The notes beneath the pieces are model-generated. The model searched no databases, was not told the DNA's origin, and was given only the letters and a program-made list of their open reading frames with translations. The translations under genes and the position numbers were made by a program. This document shows positions 41,196 through 49,792 of a stretch of 64,000 bases of DNA, piece by piece (the stretch's first letter is position 1; each line of letters begins with the position of its first letter). Origin of the DNA: Ralstonia sp. RRA (GTDB taxonomy: Bacteria; Pseudomonadota; Gammaproteobacteria; Burkholderiales; Burkholderiaceae); contig NZ_CP146092.1 in assembly GCF_037023145.1 (NCBI RefSeq), positions 930,001 through 994,000 on the forward strand, in the 5' to 3' direction.

Positions 41196-42053
41196 TCAAT
41201 CCGTCCGCCCCGCGCGCAGGTCGCTCTTGCGGATGAGCTGCAGGAGCGTTTCCGCGGGCTTGGTCAGCCGCCGTGCCGACAGCGTGATGAACTCGATTGC
41301 CGGCAGGGGCGGCAGCGCATCGACATTGACGGGCGGCACCAATCCGCCGCCGCTCAGGTTTTGCGCACGCACCGTAATACCCAGTCCGCCGCGCGCTGCG
41401 GCAATGCAGCCGGAATGGCTGCTGCTGGTGCACACCACGCGCCAGAGCCAGCCTGCCGCAGCCAGCGTGTCCAGCACCACCGAGCGGGTCACACTCGGCT
41501 CATTGACGAGGATGAGCGGTAGCGGCTGTCCCACATCGACCACGGTGCCGGGCCGCGCCAGCCATTCGAGCTGACCACTGAACAGCGGTACACCACGCCG
41601 CCCGCCTTCGCGGCGCTTGCCGATGATCAGGTCGAGCGAGCCATCTTCGATGCCCTCGTAGAGCTTGCTGGTCATCCCCATCGTGATCTCGAGCTCGACG
41701 TCCGGGTGTGTGGCACGGAACGCCGCCAGCAAATTGGGCAAGGGCCCGGAGGCCAGGTCTTCCGATGTTCCCAGCCGAACGCGCCCCTGCAGCCGCGGCG
41801 CGCTGAATTGCAGCTCGGCGCGCGCCAGCGATTCAAGGATCAGCCTTGCGTGGACAAGCAACGCCTCGCCATCTGGCGTCAGCGACAGGGAGTGGGTGTC
41901 GCGCACAAACAGCCGCCGGTTCACGCTTTGCTCCAGGCGGCGGATGTGATCGCTGACCGACGATTGCGACAAGCCAAGCTGACGCCCGGCATCCGTGAAG
42001 CTGCGTGCCGCGGCCACTGTGGCGAAGGTCTGAATCCAGATGGGATTGAGCAT
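41196..42053 (-). CDS. LysR-family transcriptional regulator
   Basis: A 285-residue LysR protein: WIQTFATVAAARSFTDAGRQLGLSQSSVSDHIRRLEQSVNRRLFVRDTHSLSLTPDGE, then an effector domain (RVRLGTSEDLASGPLPNLLAAF ... CIAARGGLGITVRAQNL). Divergent from the MFS gene at 42179. A palindrome starts 8 bases before its start codon, so autoregulation is likely. Confidence 0.88.
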   Translation of the reverse strand: MLNPIWIQTFATVAAARSFTDAGRQLGLSQSSVSDHIRRLEQSVNRRLFVRDTHSLSLTPDGEALLVHARLILESLARAELQFSAPRLQGRVRLGTSEDLASGPLPNLLAAFRATHPDVELEITMGMTSKLYEGIEDGSLDLIIGKRREGGRRGVPLFSGQLEWLARPGTVVDVGQPLPLILVNEPSVTRSVVLDTLAAAGWLWRVVCTSSSHSGCIAAARGGLGITVRAQNLSGGGLVPPVNVDALPPLPAIEFITLSARRLTKPAETLLQLIRKSDLRAGRTD

Positions 42054-42060
42054 GCCGCAT

Positions 42061-42083
42061 TGTCATCGGATTTTCCGATGACA
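42061..42083. promoter_or_regulatory. LysR operator, near-perfect palindrome
   Basis: TGTCATCGGA (42061-42070) and TCCGATGACA (42074-42083) form perfect 10-base arms around TTT. The centre fits the LysR T-N11-A pattern. It lies in the divergent LysR/MFS spacer. Confidence 0.7.
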
Positions 42084-42178
42084 GTCAACGACTCCAGAGG
42101 GGTTCCCGATTGGCCAACCGTGCGTAGCATTACGGGTGTTGTCCGGAACGTTCTGGGCAGGGTCACCCAGGATTGCGC

Positions 42179-43591
42179 ATGCACACCGCTTCTTCCTCCG
42201 CCGCCAAACAGGATGTGTCTCAGAAGGCCATGCTGTGGATCGTTTTTGTCGGCTTCTTCATGCAGGCGCTGGACACGACGATCGTCAATACCGCGCTGCC
42301 CTCGATGGCGCGCAGCCTGGGCGAGAAACCGCTCGACCTCAAATCGGTGGTGGTGGCCTATACGCTGACCATGGCGCTGCTGACGCCGGCATCGGGCTGG
42401 CTGGCCGACAAGTTCGGCACGCGGCGCGTGTATTTCAGCGCCATCCTGATCTTCGTTCTCGGCTCAGTGTTCTGCGCCACGGCGCACACGCTGCCGCAAC
42501 TCGTCATCGCCCGCGTTCTGCAGGGCATTGGGGGCTCCATGCTGCTGCCGGTCGGCCGGCTGGCGGTGTTGCGCAATATCCCGGGCGAGCAGTACATCGC
42601 GGCGCTGGCTTTCGTGTCGGTGGCCGGGCAGGTGGGGCCACTCCTGGGGCCGGCCCTGGGCGGATGGCTCGTGCAGGATGCCTCTTGGCACTGGATTTTC
42701 CTGATCAATGTGCCGGTCGGCCTGGTGGGCCTGTTCGCGGTGCGACGCTATTTACCGCAGGACGCATCGAGCGTGGTGCCGCCGTTCGACTGGATCGGCT
42801 GCGGCCTGCTGTCGATGTGCATGGTGACGTTTTCACTGGCGTTGGAGAACGGCGCGGATAGCCCGTGGAGTGCGCTACTCGTTGCCGTCAGCCTCGTCAG
42901 CGCGCTGCTCTATATCCCGCATGCAAGGCGGCGTGCGTCTCCGTTGTTCCGGCTATCGCTGTTTCGCGAGCCCAACTTCAGCATCGGCCTGATCGGCAAC
43001 CTTTTCTGCCGGATTGGTTCGGGCGCGGTGCCGTTCCTGCTGCCGCTGCTGTTTCAGTTGCAGCTTGGCTATTCACCGCTCCATTCGGGGTTGCTGCTGT
43101 TGCCGATTGCCATTGCGGGCATGATCGCCAAGCGCTGGGTCGTGCCCCTGGTGAACCGGTTCGGCTACGACGGATTCCTGCTGATCAACACCTGGATCGT
43201 TGGCGTATCCATTGCATCGTTTGCGGCCATGTCGCCGGGCTGGCCGCTGGCGCTGTCGATCCTGCAGTTGTCGATTTTCGGGTGGGCGAATTCGATGCAG
43301 TTTGCCGCCATGAACAGCATCACGCTCAAAGGCTTGTCCCACCAGGATGCCGGCAGCGGCAACAGCCTGTTTTCGATGGTGCAAATGCTGGCAATCGGCC
43401 TGGGCGTGACGATTGGCGGCGGGCTCGTCAGTCTTTTTTCGGTGAGGCTTGGCGTGGCCGCACCGGCCTACCAACTCGCCTTCCTCACGATGGGGCTGGT
43501 GACGGTGCTGTCCGCATTCATCTTCCGCCGGCTGGACGCCAAACCGTTCAATCCTGAGCGCGCTGAGCCTGAGGCTGTGCAAGCACGCTAG
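42179..43591 (+). CDS. MdtD-like MFS multidrug transporter (DHA2)
   Basis: A 470-residue permease with about 14 membrane helices; length and start (MLWIVFVGFFMQALDTTIVNTALPSMARSLGE, then GWLADKFGTRRVYFSAI) match E. coli MdtD closely. Helix 5 carries the antiporter motif GPLLGPALGGWLVQDASWHWIFLINVPVG. ATG 42179 has AGGA upstream; an in-frame TTG is at 42173. Likely inducible efflux under the divergent LysR regulator. Confidence 0.88.
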   Translation: MHTASSSAAKQDVSQKAMLWIVFVGFFMQALDTTIVNTALPSMARSLGEKPLDLKSVVVAYTLTMALLTPASGWLADKFGTRRVYFSAILIFVLGSVFCATAHTLPQLVIARVLQGIGGSMLLPVGRLAVLRNIPGEQYIAALAFVSVAGQVGPLLGPALGGWLVQDASWHWIFLINVPVGLVGLFAVRRYLPQDASSVVPPFDWIGCGLLSMCMVTFSLALENGADSPWSALLVAVSLVSALLYIPHARRRASPLFRLSLFREPNFSIGLIGNLFCRIGSGAVPFLLPLLFQLQLGYSPLHSGLLLLPIAIAGMIAKRWVVPLVNRFGYDGFLLINTWIVGVSIASFAAMSPGWPLALSILQLSIFGWANSMQFAAMNSITLKGLSHQDAGSGNSLFSMVQMLAIGLGVTIGGGLVSLFSVRLGVAAPAYQLAFLTMGLVTVLSAFIFRRLDAKPFNPERAEPEAVQAR

Positions 43592-43649
43592 TGCGGTTGA
43601 TTGACCAGCCCCGCAGTCACGGATGCCACCGAGCTGGCTGTGCCGGTAC

Positions 43650-45008
43650 TCAACGCGGGCAGCTATCCGCTTGCGCCGTGGGGCTCTTCTGCTGCAGAAG
43701 TTGCGCAACCTCCGGGTGCCCATAGCAGCGTGCGTAGGCAAGTGCGGTGAAGCCCGACGGGGATTTGGCGTTGGGGTCCGCGCCCGCATCCAGCAGCGAT
43801 TTCGTCAACGGCAGGTCACCATAAGCGGCGGCGCGGACCAGCAGGCTGTATCCCCGAGGGTCGCGCGCGGTGACGTCGGCAAGACGGCTCGACGGCGACA
43901 TCGCGTTCAACTGATCATTGATATGCCGGAGTTGGGCTTCGGGAATCTTATTCGGTGCTTGAAACAGCACGGTTTTCATGCGCTGGTTGACCTCATCCGG
44001 AATCAGCGGCTGCGGCGACATGCCGATCAGCATCTCCAGCGCACGGGTATCTCCCTTGATGGCAACCTGGGCGCTGCTCATGAGCGGTGACGTCCAGACG
44101 CCGGTTGCGTGGCGTTGCATCGGCAGCGCATAGCCGCGTTGGATCAAGGTTTCGAGTATGTCCAGGCGGCCGGCATGGATGGCGTCATCCCAGACGGCCA
44201 TCTCGGGCGGGGCGGGCTCGCGTAGGTCGAGCAGGGTGCGCACGACGTCGATGGGCGCGCGTTTGCGGATTGCAACCGCGATATCCGCGCTTCTCAGTGG
44301 GTAGGTCACCCCCGGATCCCGCTGCCACGCGTTGCGGCTCGGGGTGAACTGACTGAACTTGGCTTTCAGCCGTTGCAGGGCTCCCCCGCGCTGCGGTTCC
44401 GGTAAATCGACAATGCCTGACCAGAGTGTCGATAGATCTGCCGTCTGCTCCGCGGGTGCCTTGTCGAGCAGGCGATCAAGGAAGATATGAGCCACCTGCG
44501 CCGAATCCTCAGGCGTGACACGGCCGTTCCCCAACACTTGCAGAAGGCGCCCGACCTCTCCCCAGGCGTACTTGCCGTCTCGCATTGGTGCGGCGCCGTC
44601 GTCAAGCAGCAACTCGATCCCGCGCAAGACCGGCTCCACCTGCAATTGGTTTGGCGCCAGACCGACAAAGAAATCCAGGCGCATGTTATTCAGTTCTGCC
44701 CGATCTTCCGGGCGGGCAAGATCGCGGAAAGCCAGCCAGTCATCCTGCCGGAGATTTTCCGTTGCGATTTTCGCCAGCGTGAATACGGTATGCGGGCATT
44801 TGAAGAAAGGCTGCAGCGGTTCATTCAATGCACGCAAGCGTTGAATATCGCCGTCAATGACGGCCTCGCATTGCTTTTCAGGTGCCTCCGGGGTTGTCGG
44901 CTTTGCTGAACCCGCCGCCATGGCTAGCGTTGCGCTTCCGAGCGCCATGTTCAACACCACGGACAGTTGGGCCACTCGGCGCAAGCGGGCAGATGAAAAT
45001 GGCGTCAC
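43650..45008 (-). CDS. Secreted ankyrin-repeat protein
   Basis: A 452-residue protein with a signal peptide (hydrophobic core, AMA cleavage site) and ankyrin repeats towards the C-terminus, best seen in DPRGYSLLVRAAAYGDLPLTKSLLDAGADPNAKSPSGFTALAYARCYGHPEVAQLL, plus degenerate repeats in the middle (ALEMLIGMSP, AIHAGRLDILETLIQRGYALP). The N-terminal half is not recognised. Likely periplasmic; ankyrin proteins of this kind often shield or bind a partner protein. Convergent with the MFS gene. Confidence 0.8.
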   Translation of the reverse strand: MTPFSSARLRRVAQLSVVLNMALGSATLAMAAGSAKPTTPEAPEKQCEAVIDGDIQRLRALNEPLQPFFKCPHTVFTLAKIATENLRQDDWLAFRDLARPEDRAELNNMRLDFFVGLAPNQLQVEPVLRGIELLLDDGAAPMRDGKYAWGEVGRLLQVLGNGRVTPEDSAQVAHIFLDRLLDKAPAEQTADLSTLWSGIVDLPEPQRGGALQRLKAKFSQFTPSRNAWQRDPGVTYPLRSADIAVAIRKRAPIDVVRTLLDLREPAPPEMAVWDDAIHAGRLDILETLIQRGYALPMQRHATGVWTSPLMSSAQVAIKGDTRALEMLIGMSPQPLIPDEVNQRMKTVLFQAPNKIPEAQLRHINDQLNAMSPSSRLADVTARDPRGYSLLVRAAAYGDLPLTKSLLDAGADPNAKSPSGFTALAYARCYGHPEVAQLLQQKSPTAQADSCPR

Positions 45009-45091
45009 TTAAACGTTCCTTGATCAGGTGGAGACACTGGGCGATGTAGCGCGTTGAGTGTATGACAGGGCTTGCGCGCTCCGGCTCAGCA

Positions 45092-45118
45092 TAAAAAAAG
45101 GGGGCCTAAGCCCCCTTT
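45092..45118 (-). terminator. Rho-independent terminator of the HU gene
   Basis: AAAGGGGGC pairs with GCCCCCTTT around CTAA; on the minus strand the stem is followed by a T7 run. Located 18 bases after the HU stop. Confidence 0.9.
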
Positions 45119-45135
45119 CTTCCTGTTGCGGTGTA

Positions 45136-45546
45136 TTACCCGTTCAGGGCTGCATCCTTGACCTTCTTTAGGGCACGGACTTTCACTCGCACCGTCGCCG
45201 GCTTGGCTTCGAACCACTGCTCCAGACCGGTGAAGGGGTTCTTGCCGAAGCGGCGCTTGGTTGCCGGAACCTTCACGGACGTCACCTTGAACAGGCCCGG
45301 CAGCGTGAACTCGCCGGCGCCTTTCTTGTGCAGTGCGCCTGTGATGGTGTTTTCCAGATGCAGCAGAACCGCTTTCACCGCCTTGGCGTCAACCTGTGCC
45401 TGCTCGGCCAGATGGGTCACCAGGGCCGATTTGGTGAACGTGTCCTTCAGCGGCTTGACGGATGCCGTGGTGGCGGCAGGCTTCTTTGCCGGCGCGGCCT
45501 TCTTCGGTGCTGCTTTCTTTGCTGCTGTTTTAGCTTTGGTTGCCAT
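45136..45546 (-). CDS. HU-family DNA-binding protein with basic N-terminal tail
   Basis: A 136-residue histone-like protein. Residues 1-45 form an Ala/Lys/Pro/Thr tail (ATKAKTAAKKAAPKKAAPAKK) like the histone H1 C-terminal tail, followed by a diverged HU/IHF domain (FTKSALVTHLAEQAQVDAKAVKAVLLHLENTITGALHKKGAGEFTLPGLFKV, then GKNPFTGLEQWFEAKPATVRVKVRALKKVKDA). The DNA-binding arm keeps the Pro of NPFTG. ATG 45546 starts the tail. HU proteins with such N-terminal tails occur in Bordetella/Ralstonia relatives. The 287 bases upstream (45547-45833) show no gene. Confidence 0.9.
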   Translation of the reverse strand: MATKAKTAAKKAAPKKAAPAKKPAATTASVKPLKDTFTKSALVTHLAEQAQVDAKAVKAVLLHLENTITGALHKKGAGEFTLPGLFKVTSVKVPATKRRFGKNPFTGLEQWFEAKPATVRVKVRALKKVKDAALNG

Positions 45547-45833
45547 AGGAGTATTCAGAAGTAGGTGAATGGGCCAGCAAGGTTTTAGCGTATCGCACCG
45601 CGCGATACGCTGCAAGAAAGGATAGCAAAACTAGCGCGGATCGAATGTAGAAATCACGGGTGATGAGCGCAGCCGGCTTGCTCGCGAGGCCATCCGACAA
45701 GGGGTTTTCCATCCGCAGGGCAGGTAGCGCCATCGCCCACACTTTGGCCGAGACCGAACCGTTCCCGCTAGGGAAACGCCCCGGCCCGATCTACGATCCC
45801 CTGCATTGAGACACCAGCGGCGAGGCAATTCAG

Positions 45834-46751
45834 GTGCAAAAGACCGACACATCTGCGACCGGCAATCTGAACGGGCTGGCCTTGCTGCTTGTTCTATCAA
45901 GCTTGTGGGGCGCGTCGTACACGTTCATCCGGATCGGCGTGGAGACCATTCCGCCGCTGACGTTCATCGCGGCACGAACGCTGATTGCAGGCGCGCTGCT
46001 ACTGCTGTGGATGCGGTGGCGTCGCATTCAGATGCCGCGCGATCGGGCCGTCTGGGTGCGCTTTGGTGTGCAGGCGCTGCTCAACAGCGTGATTCCGTTC
46101 ACGCTCATCGCATGGGCGGAGCGCTCCGTGGGGGCGGGCCTGGCCACGATCCTGAACTCCACGTCGCCCGTGATGGTGTTCCTGGGGACGGCGCTGATCA
46201 CCCGGCACGAGCCGGTGTCCTGGCGCAAGCTCGTGGGCGTGATCGCAGGGTTTGCCGGGACGTGCATGGTGATTGGCCCGAGCGCCATCGAAGGGCTGGG
46301 TGGTCAGCTCATCCCGCAGTTGGCGATCGTGGCGGCGACGGCTTGCTATGCCGGCGCCGCCATCTACGGCCGATCTTTCAAGGGGTTGAACCCCGCTGCA
46401 CCTGCCGCAGGGTCGTTGATCGTGGGTGCGCTGCTGCTGACACCCGTCAGCCTAGTGGTCGATCGGCCTTGGGAGATTCACCCTTCCGCGCGCTCGTTGA
46501 TGGCGTTGGTTGCACTGGCGGCATGTTCGACGGCCTTGGCCTTCGTCATCTACTTTCGGCTCATTCAGGTGCTGGGGGCGATCGGCACCACGGCGCAAGC
46601 CTATCTGCGGGTTCCGATTGGTGTCGGGATCAGTGTGGTCTTCCTGGGGGAGTCGCTGGCGCCTTCGGCCTGGCTGGGGCTGGGGCGCGTCGTCGCGGGT
46701 GTTGCAGCGATGTCGATGCCGGTGCGCCTGACGCAAGCGCAGCGGACGTAG
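45834..46751 (+). CDS. EamA/DMT-family metabolite exporter
   Basis: A 305-residue protein with ten membrane helices in two EamA repeats: LLVLSSLWGASYTFIRIGVETIPPLTFIAARTLIAGALLL and IAWAERSVGAGLATILNSTSPVMVFLGTALITRHEPVSWRKLVGV in the first; ALAFVIYFRLIQVLGAIGTTAQAYLRVPIGVGISVVFLGESL in the second. GTG start at 45834. Substrate unknown (amino acid or related metabolite export is typical). Convergent with the metallo-hydrolase gene. Confidence 0.85.
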   Translation: MQKTDTSATGNLNGLALLLVLSSLWGASYTFIRIGVETIPPLTFIAARTLIAGALLLLWMRWRRIQMPRDRAVWVRFGVQALLNSVIPFTLIAWAERSVGAGLATILNSTSPVMVFLGTALITRHEPVSWRKLVGVIAGFAGTCMVIGPSAIEGLGGQLIPQLAIVAATACYAGAAIYGRSFKGLNPAAPAAGSLIVGALLLTPVSLVVDRPWEIHPSARSLMALVALAACSTALAFVIYFRLIQVLGAIGTTAQAYLRVPIGVGISVVFLGESLAPSAWLGLGRVVAGVAAMSMPVRLTQAQRT

Positions 46752-46759
46752 GCTGCAGG

Positions 46760-47578
46760 TCAGGCAGTGGCTGTTGTCATCTGTGGGCTGCCCTGCGTTT
46801 CGGCACGATCGAGTTCCAGCGTCTCGCCATCGGCCGGGATGCGCAGCCGTGTCTCGACCCCGGCTGCCTTGGCGGCGCGCTTGAGGCCCTCGCGCGTCAC
46901 GGGGCAGTGGCTCAGTGCTTCAAGATGATTCGCCACCACGATGCCGGGCGCCAGGCGCGTGAAATCGATGACTTCCTCGATGCCCATGATGATCTCTCCG
47001 CCGAGATCGAAGCGCGCACCGCCAGCAGGCACCACGCACACTTGCGGACGGTGTTGCGCAACGAAGTCTTCGACGGTGGGCGTGAGCACCGTGTCGCCGC
47101 TCAAGTACAGCGAGGGCTCTCCGGGGGCTTCGATCAGGTAACCGACGCCATGCTCCATCAGCCGGCCCACGAGCCCACGGCCGTGTGTGCAGCGCACTGT
47201 GCGTATCGTGCCACCCAGGAATGGGCCCGGCTGCACATGCTCCGGATGTAGTGGCTGCACGTTCAGGCCGCGTTGGGCCAGATGCTCAGCATCATGCGGC
47301 GTGCAGAAGACGGGGATCCGACGCTCGCGCAGCCATCGCTTGGCTGCGCGGTCCAGGTGGTCGAAATGACCGCGCTGGCAGTGCGTAATCAGGCAATGCG
47401 TTACGGATTCCAGCGCTGGCCCGGCAACGTCGGGCAACGCGACCAGCGGATTGCGTTGCCGCGTGCCGGACAGCCGCAGTGGCGGCAGCGCATGTCTGGG
47501 CGCGAGCATGGGGTCGATCAGGACGCGGTTGGCGCCGATCTCCACGATGATGGTGGCGTTGCGTAGCTGTTGGATCTT
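46760..47578 (-). CDS. UlaG-like MBL-fold metallo-hydrolase
   Basis: A 272-residue metallo-beta-lactamase-fold protein: MKIQQLRNATIIVEIGANRVLIDPMLAPR, metal site HCQRGHFDHLD (HxxxGHFDHL, replacing the usual HxHxDH), YLSGDTVLTP and a late ANHLEALSHCPVTR. Related to the UlaG group but the first metal histidine pair is changed. ATG 47578 has GGGAGA upstream. Divergent from an AraC/GlxA regulator with only 56 bases between, probably a regulator-target pair. Confidence 0.8.
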   Translation of the reverse strand, partial: KIQQLRNATIIVEIGANRVLIDPMLAPRHALPPLRLSGTRQRNPLVALPDVAGPALESVTHCLITHCQRGHFDHLDRAAKRWLRERRIPVFCTPHDAEHLAQRGLNVQPLHPEHVQPGPFLGGTIRTVRCTHGRGLVGRLMEHGVGYLIEAPGEPSLYLSGDTVLTPTVEDFVAQHRPQVCVVPAGGARFDLGGEIIMGIEEVIDFTRLAPGIVVANHLEALSHCPVTREGLKRAAKAAGVETRLRIPADGETLELDRAETQGSPQMTTATA

Positions 47579-47634
47579 CATGAACACGTCTCCCAAGTAC
47601 GCGTTCATTGTGTCGAGGTTCGCCGACTGCCAGA

Positions 47635-48642
47635 ATGGCCGAATTGGACAAATTCAATTCAATTTCTGCCATGCCTGGACCGCTTCGGATTGGCTTGCTT
47701 CTCTACCCGCATTGCATGCCGGCGGGCTTGCTGGCGTTCTCAGATTTGCTTCATGCCGCCAACCGGCGCGCTGGGCGTGCGATCTTTGAGCTGCGCTACG
47801 TTGCGCTGCAGCCCACCGAGATCGCTTGCGGGCATGGGCTTTCTCTCCATGCCACGCATGGGTGGGAGGCAAAGGCGTTTGACGCTTTACTGGTGCCCGG
47901 CTTCTGGGCTGAGTCCGCTGCGCAGATCGAAGCGGTGCTCGGCGCAAACGCGGCGTTGATCAAAGCGCTGACGCTGCTTGACCGCAGCAAGCGGCTTTGG
48001 GGCTACTGCACTGGCGTTTGTCTGTTGGCGGCCAGCGGCAAGCTGAACGGCCAACCGGCCACCGTAACGTGGTGGGCGGCAGACGCCATGCAACGGCACT
48101 ACGGCAAGGTCCGTTGGCAGGCGGAGCGCAGCTGCATTGTCAATGCACGCACGGCAACGGCGTCTGGCGTAAGCGGCTACCTTCCCATCGCCCAGGCACT
48201 GATCGAGCAGCATGTGAGCGCGGAAGCCTTGCATGACCTGATCAAGCTGATGGTGCTTCCGCGTCCGGCCCAGACACACGAGGCATTCCAGTCGATGAGT
48301 CTGATCCAGCAAGGCAGCGCGATGCTGCGCAGGCTGCACGCGCTGGTGGGGCAGCTTCCGGCGGAGTCGATCACCGTAACGAGGCTGGCCGATGCGCTTG
48401 GCATGTCAGCGCGCACACTGGCGCGCAAGGTGATCAGCGAGACGGGTGTCCCGGTTGCCGAGTATGCACGCCGGGTCAAGCTGAATCAGGTGAGCGAGCG
48501 TCTTGTGTTGACGTCTGTGCCGGTCAGCACCATCAGCGCAGACCTCGGATTCAGCAGCGACTCGAACATGCGGCGCATGTTCAAGTCCCTGACGTCGATG
48601 ACGCCTGTTGAGTACCGCGGGAGGTACTCCCGCAGGTCGTGA
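47635..48642 (+). CDS. GlxA-family AraC transcriptional regulator
   Basis: A 335-residue regulator: DJ-1/PfpI-like domain (RIGLLLYPHCMPAGLLAFSDLLHAANRR ... LWGYCTGVCLLAASGKLNG) followed by an AraC domain (VTRLADALGMSARTLARKVISETGVPVAEYARRVKLNQ, then VSTISADLGFSSDSNMRRMFKSLTSMTPVEYR). The start is uncertain between ATG 47635 and ATG 47671. Second GlxA-type regulator in the window. Divergent from the metallo-hydrolase. Confidence 0.87.
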   Translation: MAELDKFNSISAMPGPLRIGLLLYPHCMPAGLLAFSDLLHAANRRAGRAIFELRYVALQPTEIACGHGLSLHATHGWEAKAFDALLVPGFWAESAAQIEAVLGANAALIKALTLLDRSKRLWGYCTGVCLLAASGKLNGQPATVTWWAADAMQRHYGKVRWQAERSCIVNARTATASGVSGYLPIAQALIEQHVSAEALHDLIKLMVLPRPAQTHEAFQSMSLIQQGSAMLRRLHALVGQLPAESITVTRLADALGMSARTLARKVISETGVPVAEYARRVKLNQVSERLVLTSVPVSTISADLGFSSDSNMRRMFKSLTSMTPVEYRGRYSRRS

Positions 48643-48663
48643 GGGGGGCATGTCGGAATCTGT

Positions 48664-49458
48664 TTACCCCCGCCACTTGGCCGGCCGCTTCTCCAGAAAC
48701 GCGTCAATGCCTTCGCCGGCATCCTCTTCCATCATGTTGCGCGCCATGACATCGCCAGCGTAGGCATACGCATCGTCCAGCGCCATCTGCCGCTGCCGAT
48801 AGAACATCGCTTTGCCATAGCGGATGGCGGTGGGGCTCTTTGACAGGATGTCGGCCACCTTGCGTGCCACGGCCTCGTCAAGCGCTGCATCAGGCACGGC
48901 CTCGTTGATGAGGCCCCAGTCGGCAGCCGTGGCCGCGTCGATGAAGCGGCCCGTCACCAGCATGTCGAACGCGCGCTTGGCCGAGACGTTGCGCGACAAC
49001 GCCACAGCAGGCGTTGAGCAGAACAGGCCAACGTTGATGCCCGAGACCGCAAACCGTGCCGCATCGGATGCAATCGCCAGGTCGCAACTGGCAACGAGCT
49101 GGCAGCCCGCAGCAGTGGCAATGCCATGCACCCGCACGATGACGGGCACCGGCAGGGCCTGGATGGCCTGCATCACCACACTGCAGCGCGCAAACAGCGC
49201 TTGGTAGTAGGCAAGCTGCGGTGTGCCGCGCATTTCGCGCAAATCGTGCCCGGCGCAAAACGCCTTGCCCGCGGCGGCCAGCACCACGCAGCGCACGCTG
49301 TCGTCTGCCGCAACGTCGTCCAGGGCACGCTGCAGTGCATCCAGCATGGCTTCAGACAGTGCGTTGAACTGCAGTGGGCGGTTCAGCGTGAGGGTGACGA
49401 CGCCTTCGTGCGCTTCGCGCAGCACAAGCGCGTCCATTGTTGTGGAGTGGGATTCCAT
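48664..49458 (-). CDS. ECHDC3-like crotonase-family protein
   Basis: A 264-residue enoyl-CoA hydratase/isomerase-fold protein: oxyanion-hole segments LAAAGKAFCAGHDLREMRG and HGIATAAGCQLVASCDLAIAS are intact. However, the two Glu positions used by true hydratases are changed (GCQLVAS and INVGLFCSTPAVAL). GLFCSTP plus the late IRYGKAMFYRQ and EGIDAFLEKRPAKW resemble the ECHDC3 subgroup of unknown reaction. GGAGG lies 7 bases before ATG 49458. Convergent with the AraC gene. Confidence 0.85.
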   Translation of the reverse strand: MESHSTTMDALVLREAHEGVVTLTLNRPLQFNALSEAMLDALQRALDDVAADDSVRCVVLAAAGKAFCAGHDLREMRGTPQLAYYQALFARCSVVMQAIQALPVPVIVRVHGIATAAGCQLVASCDLAIASDAARFAVSGINVGLFCSTPAVALSRNVSAKRAFDMLVTGRFIDAATAADWGLINEAVPDAALDEAVARKVADILSKSPTAIRYGKAMFYRQRQMALDDAYAYAGDVMARNMMEEDAGEGIDAFLEKRPAKWRG

Positions 49459-49792
49459 GAGTGCACCTCCTACAAGGGGAGTGAACACGGAAGTCCGCCA
49501 CTCCGCAACCGCGCAGCGCCTGTACGGCGCAGAGAAATGCTTGGAGACGTTGAGGCCGGTGCTGCCTTCAGGTCAATACAGTGTGTACGAGAAGTTGATT
49601 GTGTCCAGCCTGGAGCAGGGCCGCATGCAGCATGCATGAGCCACGGCGCCGGACTGCGCGTCTGCTCTGGTCGTGCGAGCTGTGTTATGCCGCCGGCGCA
49701 TGACTTCATCGTTTTATCTTCGTTCAGCCCGGCGTGCTGCTGTCACAGACTTTCTTGCTGCTGTTCACCCACAACAACCACAAGGAAGAAAG
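49459..49792. other. Gap with one doubtful small ORF
   Basis: This 334-base gap has no firm gene. A + strand frame from GTG 49481 to 49639 encodes 52 residues (RLYGAEKCLETLRPVLPSGQ, then SVYEKLIVSSLEQGRMQHA) with protein-like composition but no spaced ribosome site. The rest probably carries the promoter of the secreted protein that follows. Confidence 0.3.

Noticed and set aside
48617..48633. GCGGGAG-GTA-CTCCCGC hairpin as a terminator of the AraC gene
   Set aside because: It lies inside the last codons of the gene and has no T-run.
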